DNA of 64,000 bases from NCBI GenBank assembly GCA_050248155.1, contig JBFWSW010000011.1:33782-97781 (forward strand), read 5' to 3'. Positions 52,515 to 60,600 of the stretch are shown piece after piece. The DNA comes from VFMC01 sp050248155 (GTDB taxonomy: Bacteria > Actinomycetota > Acidimicrobiia > Acidimicrobiales > Ilumatobacteraceae). Position 1 is the first letter of the stretch. The number at the start of each line of letters is the position of its first letter. Under the pieces are notes generated by a model that made no database searches, was not told the DNA's origin, and saw nothing but the letters and a program-made list of their open reading frames with translations. The position numbers and the translations under genes are program-made.

Positions 52515-53033
52515 GTGACACCGCTCGAGCTCCTGTGGAACGGATGGCGCGCGACCTACGTGCAGGGGAGCGGCGAGCGGCAGGAGCGTCGAGCAGCCGA
52601 CGACGTCAGTGTGTTCACCGCCATCCTCCGTTCGGGTCTTCCCGACACCGAGACGCACATCGTCCATCGCGGCCGGCAGGTCTTCGTCATCCTCAACAGG
52701 TTCCCGTACTCGGTCGGGCACCTCCTGGTGCTGCCGATCCGCGAGATCGGCGAGCTCGAGGCGCTCACACCCGAGGAGTCCACCGAGCTGTGGGCGACGG
52801 TCACCGACGCGGTGCGCGCCCTCAAGACGGCGATGAACCCGGGCGGCATCAACGTCGGGCTCAACCTCGGCCAGCCGGCCGGTGGCAGCATCAGCGAGCA
52901 CCTGCACGTCCACGTCGTACCGCGCTGGGTGGGCGACGGCAACTTCATGACCGCCACCGCCAACACGCGGACGTTGCCCGAGGCCCTACCGGACACTGCC
53001 GCCAAGCTGCGCGATGCGTGGCCCCGCTCGTAG
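52515..53033 (+). CDS. HIT-family nucleotide hydrolase/phosphorylase (Ap4A-type)
   Basis: 172 aa from GTG 52515; the frame is open upstream, but the -10 element and family length support this start. The N-terminal TPLELLWNGWRATYV and the HIT triad EHLHVHVVPRW (H-x-H-x-H, about 128-138) are clear. In M. tuberculosis the protein at this position in the thrS-pgsA cluster is the Ap4A phosphorylase Rv2613c; sequence style and context suggest the same activity. Followed 12 bases later by an unknown membrane protein. Confidence 0.86.
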   Translation: MTPLELLWNGWRATYVQGSGERQERRAADDVSVFTAILRSGLPDTETHIVHRGRQVFVILNRFPYSVGHLLVLPIREIGELEALTPEESTELWATVTDAVRALKTAMNPGGINVGLNLGQPAGGSISEHLHVHVVPRWVGDGNFMTATANTRTLPEALPDTAAKLRDAWPRS

Positions 53034-53036
53034 CCT
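53031..53036 (+). promoter_or_regulatory. TAGCCT -10-like element before the 53046 gene
   Basis: TAGCCT overlaps the HIT stop codon and lies 9 bases before the ATG at 53046; the gene may instead be read from the HIT message. Confidence 0.3.
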
Positions 53037-53045
53037 GGGAGCCGC

Positions 53046-53564
53046 ATGAGCGAGCAGCACACGCCCGCAGGGGTCGAGGGCGACGACGAGGTCCGCGACC
53101 ACCTGCCCGACGACCTCAACGCGTCGGAGTACGTCGGTCCCTACCAGTTCCCCGACAACAGCCGGCGACGCCGCCCTGCGATCATCTACCTCGTCGTCGC
53201 GGTCGTGTGCCTGGTCACGTGGCTGGTGCGCGGCGACGGCCACGTCCTGGTGAACGAGGGCTGGCTCTGGGCGGCCATCCTGTTCGCAGCAGTCGGGGCG
53301 TTCTCGTTGACGTCGGGGTGGCGGATGCACGTGGACGAGAAGGAGGCCCTGGTGGCCGCGCAGCGCGCCGTCGGGTTCGCGGTGGGCCATGCGAGCGCCC
53401 AGCAGGTGTGGCGCGGCCTTCGCAGCCGCCCGACGTGGCGCGTCCTCGTCTATTCGGCCGAGAACCCGCCCCGCCAGCGCGGCCTCGTGCTGATCGACGC
53501 CGTCGACGGCCGCGTGGTCGAGCACCTCACCGAAGCGAACCCCGAATCCGACTGGAGCGAGTAG
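53046..53564 (+). CDS. Hypothetical membrane protein
   Basis: 172 aa. A charged N-terminus (about 1-43, with NASEYVGPYQFPDN), two hydrophobic segments (about 45-60 and 74-92), then a soluble C-terminal domain (EKEALVAAQRAVGFAVGHAS, RPTWRVLVYSAENPP). The family is not recognised. It sits between the HIT gene and the phosphatidylinositol-phosphate synthase gene, where Mycobacterium has no gene. A role in membrane lipid or transport metabolism cannot be argued from sequence. Confidence 0.75.
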   Translation: MSEQHTPAGVEGDDEVRDHLPDDLNASEYVGPYQFPDNSRRRRPAIIYLVVAVVCLVTWLVRGDGHVLVNEGWLWAAILFAAVGAFSLTSGWRMHVDEKEALVAAQRAVGFAVGHASAQQVWRGLRSRPTWRVLVYSAENPPRQRGLVLIDAVDGRVVEHLTEANPESDWSE

Positions 53565-53601
53565 CCCCGCACGGCCAGCCGGCACGACTGGCCCGCGCCG
53601 G

Positions 53602-53901
53602 TCAGTCGTCGGGGTGACCGTTGTGCGCGGCGATCTGACGGAGCGCGGCGCCGAGATCGAAGGCGATCGCCCGGATCTGGTCGAGCGCTGTCTGATCCCA
53701 TTCGTCGGCCGGGACTGATTCGATCGCGTGGGCGATGGCGGCGGCGTCGGGCGTCGTGTGCAACACGGCAGCCGCCTTGGCGAGCAGGCCGTCGATGACC
53801 GAGTCGCCGTGGGGTCCGCTGTCGCCCTGTGCCTCACGGAGCCGTCGCGGGATGCCGCGATAGGCGATCGCCAAGTCGTAGGGAGCGGTCTTGTCGAGCA
53901 T
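53602..53901 (-). CDS. Small hypothetical protein
   Basis: 99 aa from ATG 53901; the frame can start at 53982, but that extension is Arg-rich and lacks support. The text YDLAIAYRGIPRRLREAQGD and DEWDQTALDQIRAIAFDLGA suggests an all-helical protein. No family is recognised. It ends 37 bases from the convergent 53046 gene and is divergent from pgsA. Moderate codon quality supports it being real. Confidence 0.55.
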   Translation of the reverse strand: MLDKTAPYDLAIAYRGIPRRLREAQGDSGPHGDSVIDGLLAKAAAVLHTTPDAAAIAHAIESVPADEWDQTALDQIRAIAFDLGAALRQIAAHNGHPDD

Positions 53902-53945
53902 GAGGACATCGTGGCAGGTGGCAGCCTTCCGGGCCAAGGGTCGGG

Positions 53946-53951
53946 TAGCCT
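53946..53951 (+). promoter_or_regulatory. TAGCCT -10 element of pgsA
   Basis: TAGCCT is followed by 6 bases and ATG 53958, the spacing expected if transcription starts at the A of the start codon. Confidence 0.45.
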
Positions 53952-53957
53952 CATGGC

Positions 53958-54668
53958 ATGTTCGACGGAAAGTTTCGAGCATCGGTCGACCGTGCGGTCA
54001 AGCCGGTCGGCACCGGTCTCGAACGCACCGGCATGTCGCCCGACCACCTCACGGTGATCGGCCTTGTCGTGGCGATGGGTGCTGCGGTCGCGATCGGCGC
54101 CGGATACCCGCGCATCGGCCTCCTGCTCGTGGTGCTCGCCGCGCTGCCCGACCTGTTCGACGGCGCCTTGGCGAAGGCCTCCGACACCTCCAGCCAGCGA
54201 GGTGCGTTCTTCGACTCGGTCATCGACCGGGTCACCGACGCGCTCCTGTTCGGCGGCGTCGCGTGGTACCTGGCGTCCGAGGAGGGTGCGCACATGGCCG
54301 TGCTGCCCTTCGCCGTCATGGCGCTCAGCTCGGTCATCTCGTACCAGCGGGCCAAGGCCGAGTCGCTCGGTCTCGAAGCCAAGGGTGGCCTCATGGAGCG
54401 GGCCGAGCGCATCATCGCGCTCTGCCTCGGCCTGCTGTTCCCGGTGCTCCTCATCCCGGTCCTCTGGCTCACACTGGCGCTCACGCTCGTCACGGCCGTG
54501 CAGCGGTTCGTGAAGGTGTGGAAGCAGGCCGATGTGGCGCCGCGCACCGCGGCCAAGATCGAGATGCGGCGCAGCCGCCGGCAGAGCCGCCGCGTCGTGC
54601 GCACCGAACGGCGCCGCACACGCATCACACGACCGGGACGCATCGGGCGTCCGGGTCGCGACGCCTGA
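53958..54668 (+). CDS. pgsA: CDP-alcohol phosphatidyltransferase (PIP synthase-like)
   Basis: 236 aa, five or six hydrophobic segments. The active-site motif is DLFDGALAKASDTSSQRG followed by AFFDSVIDRVTD (about 64-93): D-x2-D-G-x2-A, eight residues, G-x3-D-x3-D, with Lys where Arg is usual after A. In actinobacteria this enzyme makes phosphatidylinositol phosphate from CDP-diacylglycerol and inositol phosphate. A Lys/Arg-rich tail of ~45 residues ends the protein. Paired with the acyltransferase gene downstream, as in Mycobacterium. Confidence 0.87.
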   Translation: MFDGKFRASVDRAVKPVGTGLERTGMSPDHLTVIGLVVAMGAAVAIGAGYPRIGLLLVVLAALPDLFDGALAKASDTSSQRGAFFDSVIDRVTDALLFGGVAWYLASEEGAHMAVLPFAVMALSSVISYQRAKAESLGLEAKGGLMERAERIIALCLGLLFPVLLIPVLWLTLALTLVTAVQRFVKVWKQADVAPRTAAKIEMRRSRRQSRRVVRTERRRTRITRPGRIGRPGRDA

Positions 54669-54678
54669 GCGGCCCGCG

Positions 54679-55602
54679 TTGGAACCATCCGGCGTCGCCG
54701 ACGCGCGCCGTCGACTCACCGATGCGGCCGCTGTCAACGGCTTCAAGCTCGGCGCCCTCGCTGCCCGGTTCATGCCATGGCCGGTGACGGCCGGCGCAGC
54801 GGCTTCGTTGGGCTTCGGGGCCAGCCTGTCGTCACCGGCCAAGCGCGAGATCTTCCAGCGACACCTCCGACGCATCGACCCGACGATGACCCGCACTGCG
54901 ATGCGCCTCGCGACGCAGCGCGCCTTCGACAGCTACGCCCGCTACTACGCCGAGAGCTTCCGCCTGCCGACGCTGTCGCGGCGTGCTGTCGAGCGAGGGT
55001 TCGAGGTCGAGGGCTACGACCGCGTCACTGCGGCGTTGGAACACGGCAACGGGGTCATCCTCGCCCTCCCGCATCTCGGGGGCTGGGAGTGGGCCGGACG
55101 TTGGATGACCGATCGCGGGCACCGGATGACGGTCGTCGTCGAGCCGCTGCAACCGCCCGAGCTGTTCGAGTGGTTCGCCGACCTCCGCAAGCAGCTCGGC
55201 ATGACCGTCGTGCCCCTCGGAAGCGGCGCGGCCTCGGCCGTGCTGAAGGCGCTGCGCGACAACGAAGTGGTGTGCCTGCTGTGCGATCGGGATCTCGAGC
55301 GCAACGGCGTCGAGGTCGAGTTCTTCGGCGAGCGCACCACGCTGCCCGCCGGGCCCGCCGCGCTGTCACTGCGCAGCGGCGCACCGGTGCTGCCGACGGC
55401 CGTGTACTTCACCCCGCGCTACAACGGCCACCTCGGCGTCGTGCGCCCGCCGCTGCCGTCGAACCGCACCGACGACGGCCTGCGCGCCGACGTGTCGCGG
55501 GTGTCGCAGGTCCTCGCGCACGAGCTCGAGGTCCTCATCCGCAGGGCCCCCGAGCAATGGCACATGTTCCAGCCCAACTGGCCGAGCGACCCGGGCTACT
55601 GA
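54679..55602 (+). CDS. PIM/lauroyl-type acyltransferase (PatA-like)
   Basis: 307 aa. The frame has no ATG or GTG near its true beginning; TTG 54679, 10 bases after the pgsA stop, gives the expected length. Motifs: ALPHLGGWEWAGRWM with H-x4-E (about 131-136), LLCDRDLERNGVEVEFFGE and GAPVLPTAVYF match the HtrB/LpxL superfamily. In Mycobacterium the equivalent PatA acylates phosphatidylinositol mannoside. PimA, which normally follows, is not here. The substrate is inferred from context. Confidence 0.8.
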   Translation: MEPSGVADARRRLTDAAAVNGFKLGALAARFMPWPVTAGAAASLGFGASLSSPAKREIFQRHLRRIDPTMTRTAMRLATQRAFDSYARYYAESFRLPTLSRRAVERGFEVEGYDRVTAALEHGNGVILALPHLGGWEWAGRWMTDRGHRMTVVVEPLQPPELFEWFADLRKQLGMTVVPLGSGAASAVLKALRDNEVVCLLCDRDLERNGVEVEFFGERTTLPAGPAALSLRSGAPVLPTAVYFTPRYNGHLGVVRPPLPSNRTDDGLRADVSRVSQVLAHELEVLIRRAPEQWHMFQPNWPSDPGY

Positions 55603-55605
55603 CGG

Positions 55606-55950
55606 CTACGCCGGCGCGGGTGGGGCGGCGAGGGTGATGATCCGGTTCGTGCCGGTGATGTCGAACAGCCGGGCGATCTTCGGCGGTGGGTTGCGCGTCG
55701 TCATGGTCCCGCCGAGCGGCGCGATGCGGCGCCACGTGTCGAGCAGCGTGCGCAGCGCGGTCGAGTCGATGAAGGTCACTCCGGAGAGTTCCAGCACGAC
55801 GTGCACGGACACGCTGACGGCTTGATCGAGCGACGCAGCGAGGGCGACCGCGCAAGCCGCGTCGAGCTCACCGCTCAGGTGCAGCACCCCGTCCCCGAAG
55901 GCGATCGTGGCGGCGAACGGGGTCGGCAGCGCCCCGGCGTCGATCTCCAT
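55606..55950 (-). CDS. STAS-domain anti-sigma-factor antagonist
   Basis: 114 aa. A single STAS domain: LHLSGELDAACAVALAASLD, then VVLELSGVTFIDSTALRTLL with the candidate phosphorylated Ser in DSTAL (about 62), and RLFDITGTNRII. Such proteins bind SpoIIAB/RsbW-like kinases and release sigma factors. The partner kinase-like gene lies just upstream on the same strand, 73 bases away. No start-adjacent -10 element or ribosome site is obvious. Confidence 0.82.
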   Translation of the reverse strand: MEIDAGALPTPFAATIAFGDGVLHLSGELDAACAVALAASLDQAVSVSVHVVLELSGVTFIDSTALRTLLDTWRRIAPLGGTMTTRNPPPKIARLFDITGTNRIITLAAPPAPA

Positions 55951-56023
55951 GTTCTGTCATCGGCACCAGGCCGACGTGAATGAGACCTTTGTCGGCCTCA
56001 CTGGTCCCGTTCCCTCTTCTGGG

Positions 56024-56665
56024 TCACCTCGGCCCGGGTTTGGGCACCTCGGCCCAGACCTCCTTGTGGGCGATGCCGACGGTCGTACCCCACGTGGCGA
56101 GCGCGTCCACCACCCGCAGGCCCCGTCCACCGACCGGCTCGAGCGGTGACGGGTGGCGCAGCGTCGGCAGCTGATCCGGCTCGAGGTCGCGGACTGCGAT
56201 GCGCGCACGATCGGCGTGCTCGTCACGGCACACCGTCAGATGCACCGGACCGGACGTGTGCACGATCGCGTTGGTCACGAGCTCGCTGGTGACGAGGATC
56301 GCGTCGTTCAGGTCGTCGTCGTCGAGGACGTCGTCGACGGTGGTGCGAACGACCGCCCGCGCGACCGGAGCGGCGAGCACACCTCCGAGCTCACGCTCGG
56401 CGACCACCGTCCAGCTGGGCACGACTCCGTCTCGCCGCCGGATGTCGGTCCGCAACCACGACGTGCCGGCTGAGTCGAGCGCCACGATGGAGCCCACCTC
56501 GCGCAGGTGGTCGAGCATCGGGAGCACGTCGTGGCAGTGATCGACGGCGTTCATCGCGATGGCGCGAGTGAGGAACTCCGAGGTCGTGAAGGGCTCGTGG
56601 GACATCGCACGGGCCACATCGTGTGCATTCTGGAGGCAGAGCTCCGGATGTCGCGCGTTGCGCAT
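56024..56665 (-). CDS. Anti-sigma-type ATP-binding protein (HATPase_c_2)
   Basis: 213 aa from ATG 56665 (choices: 56605 giving 193 aa, or 56797, which would overlap mgtC). The C-terminal ~130 residues have the RsbW/SpoIIAB GHKL fold: LNDAILVTSELVTNAIVHTS (N-box, about 125-145), then GGRGLRVVDALATWGT. The first ~90 residues (FTTSEFLTRAIAMNAVDHCH and SWTVVAERELGG) are not recognised and might be a sensor. Likely a serine kinase or anti-sigma factor working with the STAS protein downstream. Target sigma factor not identified. Confidence 0.72.
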   Translation of the reverse strand: MRNARHPELCLQNAHDVARAMSHEPFTTSEFLTRAIAMNAVDHCHDVLPMLDHLREVGSIVALDSAGTSWLRTDIRRRDGVVPSWTVVAERELGGVLAAPVARAVVRTTVDDVLDDDDLNDAILVTSELVTNAIVHTSGPVHLTVCRDEHADRARIAVRDLEPDQLPTLRHPSPLEPVGGRGLRVVDALATWGTTVGIAHKEVWAEVPKPGPR

Positions 56666-56753
56666 GCCCGGGCCTGCCCATCGCCTCTGGTTCTCAAACC
56701 CGGCGCGCGTCAAGGATCCATGAAGGCATTGCCACTCGTGCTGGAGGACGCGC

Positions 56754-57437
56754 TCAGAAGCCGGGCTTATCCCGGACGCTGACGGTGTAGACGCCATCGA
56801 GTGACTCGAGGGTCTGTGTGAGCTCGGAAGCCGAGCCGCGACCCGTGATCTGCAAGGACACGTGGACGTGGCCGTCTCCGCTGCTCGCCTTGCCGATGTC
56901 GACGTCGGACACCGCGAAGCCGGAGTCGGTGACGTGCGAGAGCACCTCGCGCAGGACGCCCTTCCGGTCGGCGTACGTGAAGGTGAGCTTCGACGGCGTC
57001 CACCGTGTGCGGGGGAGGAAGCGTTCGAGCATGGGGAAGATCACGGCGACGATGAGGTGCGCGATCGTGGCGACGGTGGCGAGGAGGTACATCCCGGCGC
57101 CCGCCGCCAATCCGACCATCGCCGACAGCCACACGACAGCGGCGGTCGTCAGCCCCTTCACGTTGGACTCACGCACGAAGATGAGCCCGGCGCCGATGAA
57201 GCCGACACCCGACACGACGAGCGAGGCGATGCGAGACGGGTCGACCGAGATGCCGTCGCTCGACAACGTGTCGGCAAAGCCGTACTTGCTGATCATCATC
57301 GCGACGGCAGCGCCGACGCCCACGAGGGTGTGCGTGCGGAGACCGGCGCTCTTTTGGCGGACCTCGCGCTCGAACCCGATCACGGTGCACAGACCCAGTG
57401 CCAGAGCAACCCGCAGGACCAGCTCGGGGTTCGTCAT
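56754..57437 (-). CDS. mgtC: MgtC/SapB-family membrane protein
   Basis: 227 aa from ATG 57437. Four or five hydrophobic segments carry the family motifs GFEREVRQKSAGLRTHTLVG (about 22-41), GVGFIGAGLIF (about 77-88) and GLTTAAVVWLSAMVGLAAG (about 95-112). A soluble ACT-like C-terminal domain follows (SDVDIGKASSGDGHVHVSLQ). MgtC proteins are linked to growth at low magnesium and in acid, but the transport or regulatory mechanism is debated. A hairpin covers the ribosome site (see 57443). TACGCT at 57470-57465 may be the -10 box. Confidence 0.88.
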   Translation of the reverse strand: MTNPELVLRVALALGLCTVIGFEREVRQKSAGLRTHTLVGVGAAVAMMISKYGFADTLSSDGISVDPSRIASLVVSGVGFIGAGLIFVRESNVKGLTTAAVVWLSAMVGLAAGAGMYLLATVATIAHLIVAVIFPMLERFLPRTRWTPSKLTFTYADRKGVLREVLSHVTDSGFAVSDVDIGKASSGDGHVHVSLQITGRGSASELTQTLESLDGVYTVSVRDKPGF

Positions 57438-57442
57438 GACAG

Positions 57443-57461
57443 CCTCCACCTCCGGTGGAGG
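57443..57461 (-). promoter_or_regulatory. Hairpin over the mgtC ribosome-binding site
   Basis: Read on the minus strand, CCTCCACC-GGA-GGTGGAGG: 8-bp arms and a 3-base loop, ending 5 bases before the ATG. The 3' arm contains the GGTGGAGG ribosome site. If transcription starts about 57458, as the TACGCT box suggests, 5 base pairs of the stem still form. Translation may depend on opening this stem. Confidence 0.55.
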
Positions 57462-57548
57462 TCGAGCGTAGTTCGGACGCGACCAGGGCCGACGCGGGTT
57501 CGGGCGACCACCAAAAGTGTTGCTCGCCCACGAATCGTGAGATTTTCG

Positions 57549-57578
57549 TTGACATCGCCGGGCCGCGTGCCGGACAAT
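57549..57578 (+). promoter_or_regulatory. Promoter of the large secreted protein gene
   Basis: TTGACA (57549-57554) and GACAAT (57573-57578) with 18-base spacing, the best -35 match in the region. The leader is about 55 bases and has GAGG 6 bases before the ATG. Confidence 0.6.
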
Positions 57579-57639
57579 GGTTCCCAGCGGGCGGCGCGAC
57601 CTCGGTCCTGCCGCGCGGCGGAACGGCGTGAGGTTGAAC

Positions 57640-60600
57640 ATGAGATTCGGGCGGGTGTTGGGTGTCGCGACCACGGTGGCGACGCTGATCGGTGGTGTGG
57701 CGTGGACCGCGCCGGGTGTGTCGGCGGCTGGCCCCCTCGGTCAGTTGCCGACCGAGAACCCGGCGAACTTCACGCCCAACGTGAACAACGGTGAGGTCGA
57801 CTCGATCTGGCAGATCGGCAGCCGCGTCGTCATCGGCGGCACCTTCACCCAGGTGGCGAACTCGTCGTCCAACGGTGGGGCGACCTACACCCGCAACCGC
57901 ATCGCGTCGTTCAACGCGAGCACCGGCGTCGTCGACACCGCGTTCGCCCCGGTGTTCAACGGCAACGTCACGACCGTGATCCCTGCCGCCGACGGCTCAT
58001 CCGTCTACGTCGCGGGCAACTTCACCACCGTCAACGGTGTCAGCCGCAGTCGGGTCGCGCGCGTCAACCTGTCCAACGGTTCGCTCGTCACGTCGTTCAA
58101 CGCCGGCACGATCAGCGGCAACGTCCGCGACATGCGGCTCGTCGGCGGGCAGCTGTACATCGGCGGCGCGTTCACATCGGTCGGTGGGCAGTCGCGACAG
58201 CGGCTCGCGAGCCTCAACCCCGACACCGGTGCGGTGACGACGAAGGTGAACATCAGCTTCGCGGGCACGCAGAACGGCGGGACGACGCAGGTCTTCAAGA
58301 TGGAGGCGACGCCTGCGGGCGACCGGCTGCTCGTCATCGGCAACTTCGCGCAGGTCGGCGGTCAGGATCGGCGCCAGATCGCGATGATCGATCTCTCGAC
58401 GACGCCCGCGACGGTGAGCGGTTGGCAGACCAACTTCTACACATCCACGTGTGCGTCGGCGTTCGACGCGTACATCCGCGATCTCGACATCGCCGACGAC
58501 GGCTCCTTCGCGATCGTGTCGACGACGGGCGCGTACCGCGCCAACACGTCGTGCGACACGATCGCCCGGTTCCCCGTCTACACGACCCAGTCCGGGCTGC
58601 AGCCGACGTGGATCGATTACACCGGTGGCGACACGAGCTACGCGGTGCAGGTGCGTGCCGGCGTCGTGTTCGTCGGCGGTCACCAGCGTTGGTTCAACAA
58701 TCCGTACGCGGGTGATCGCGCCGGCCCCGGCGCCGTGCCTCGCGAAGGCATCGCCGCGCTCGACGTCGTCAACGGTCTGCCGTTCTCGTGGAACCCTGGC
58801 CGCGACCGCGGCGTGGGCGTGTTCGACTTCCACGTCACCGATGCGGGACTGTGGGCGGGCAGCGACACCGATCGGTGGGCGGGCGAGCAACGACGCAAGC
58901 TCGCGTTCTTCCCGTGGAGCGGTGGCGTCACCATCCCCGAGAACCTCATCGCGTCGCTGCCGGGCGAGGTGTGGCTGCTCGGCCGCACATCCGGTACGAC
59001 GACGCAACAGGACGAGGTGCGCCACCGCACCTACACGGGCACGGGTGCGCCCGGCGCGACGACCACCACGGCGGGCACCGAGCAGTGGCGCGACGTGCGC
59101 GCCTCGTTCATGGTGAACGACACGCTCTACACGTTGATGTCGAACGGCACGTTCCAGCGGCGCACGTTCAACGGGTCGTTCCCGTCGCCGACGGCGGTGA
59201 ACATCTACTCGAACAACATCATCTCGGACGCGCCGAACATCAGCGGCATGTTCTTCGAGCCGCAGGACTCGCGCATCTACTACACGATGAGCGGCAACAA
59301 CAGCTTGTTCTACCGGTACTTCACGCCCGAGAGCCACGTGATCGGGGCGACCCGGTTCACCGCCTCCGCAGGCTCGCTGTCACCCAACCGCGTGCGCGGC
59401 ATGTTCCTGTCGGGCGGCAACATCTGGTTCGCCGACAACAACTCCGGCAACCTGCTCCGCATCGGGTTCGCGAGCGGCGCCGTCACCGGCTCGGCCACCA
59501 CGGTCGACACCACGGTCGACTGGCGGGCACGCGCGATGTTCCTCGACGGCGACCCGGTCGCGCCACCCACGAACGAGCCGCCGATCGCGAACTTCACGTC
59601 GAGCTGCAACGTGCTCGCGTGCACGTTCACATCCACATCCACCGACACCGACGGCCAGATCGTGAGCGCGGTGTGGAACTTCGGTGACGGGAGCCCGACC
59701 AGCTCGAGCGGTTCACACACCTACGCCGCAGGGGGGACGTACAACGTCACGCTGACGGTCACCGACGACGACGGAGCGTCGACCCCGATCACCAAGCCGG
59801 TCGTCGTGAGCGGTCCGGGGAATGTGGCGCCGGTGGCGTCGTTCACGTCGTCGTGCAGTCAGTTGGTGTGTTCGTTCACGTCGACGTCGACTGATTCGGA
59901 TGGTCAGGTCGTGAGTGCGGTGTGGAACTTCGGTGATGGGCCGGGTTCGAGCTCGTCGGGTGCGCACACGTATGCGGCGCCGGGGACCTATGACGTGACG
60001 TTGACGGTGACCGATGATGATGGTGCGGTCGATGATGTGGTGGTGCCGGTGACGGTGTCGTCGGTGGTGTCGACGGTCGGGTTCCGTGCTGGGGCGTCGA
60101 GCAATGGTTCGGGTTCGAATGCGTCGGTGGTGGTGCCGGCGGCTGTGCAGTCGGGTGATCAGTTGTTGTTGTTCGTGACGAGCAACATCGAGACGACGGC
60201 GTCGACGCCGGCTGGTTGGACGTTGCTGGGGACGGAGTCGGACGGGAGTCCGGACATGCGTTCGTGGGTGTTCACGCGGACGGCGGATGGGTCGACGGGT
60301 GGGTCGTCGGTGACGTCGGTGCTCGGGACCGGTGCGGCCAAGTCGAGTCGGATGGTGGTTGCGTATTCGGGTGCTGGGGTGCCGTCGGTGATCGTGTCGT
60401 CGGTGCGTGGTCCGTCGTCGACGTCGTTGGCGTCGCCGTCGGTGGCTGTCGGGTCGAATGGTTCGCTGGTGGTGAGTGCATGGGCGGACAAGACGTCGTC
60501 GGGTACTGGTTGGTCGTTGCCGGGTTCGGTGGCGTCGCGGGCGACCGATGTCGGCAGTGGTGGTGGTCGGATCACGGCGGTGGTGGGTGACAGTGCGGCC

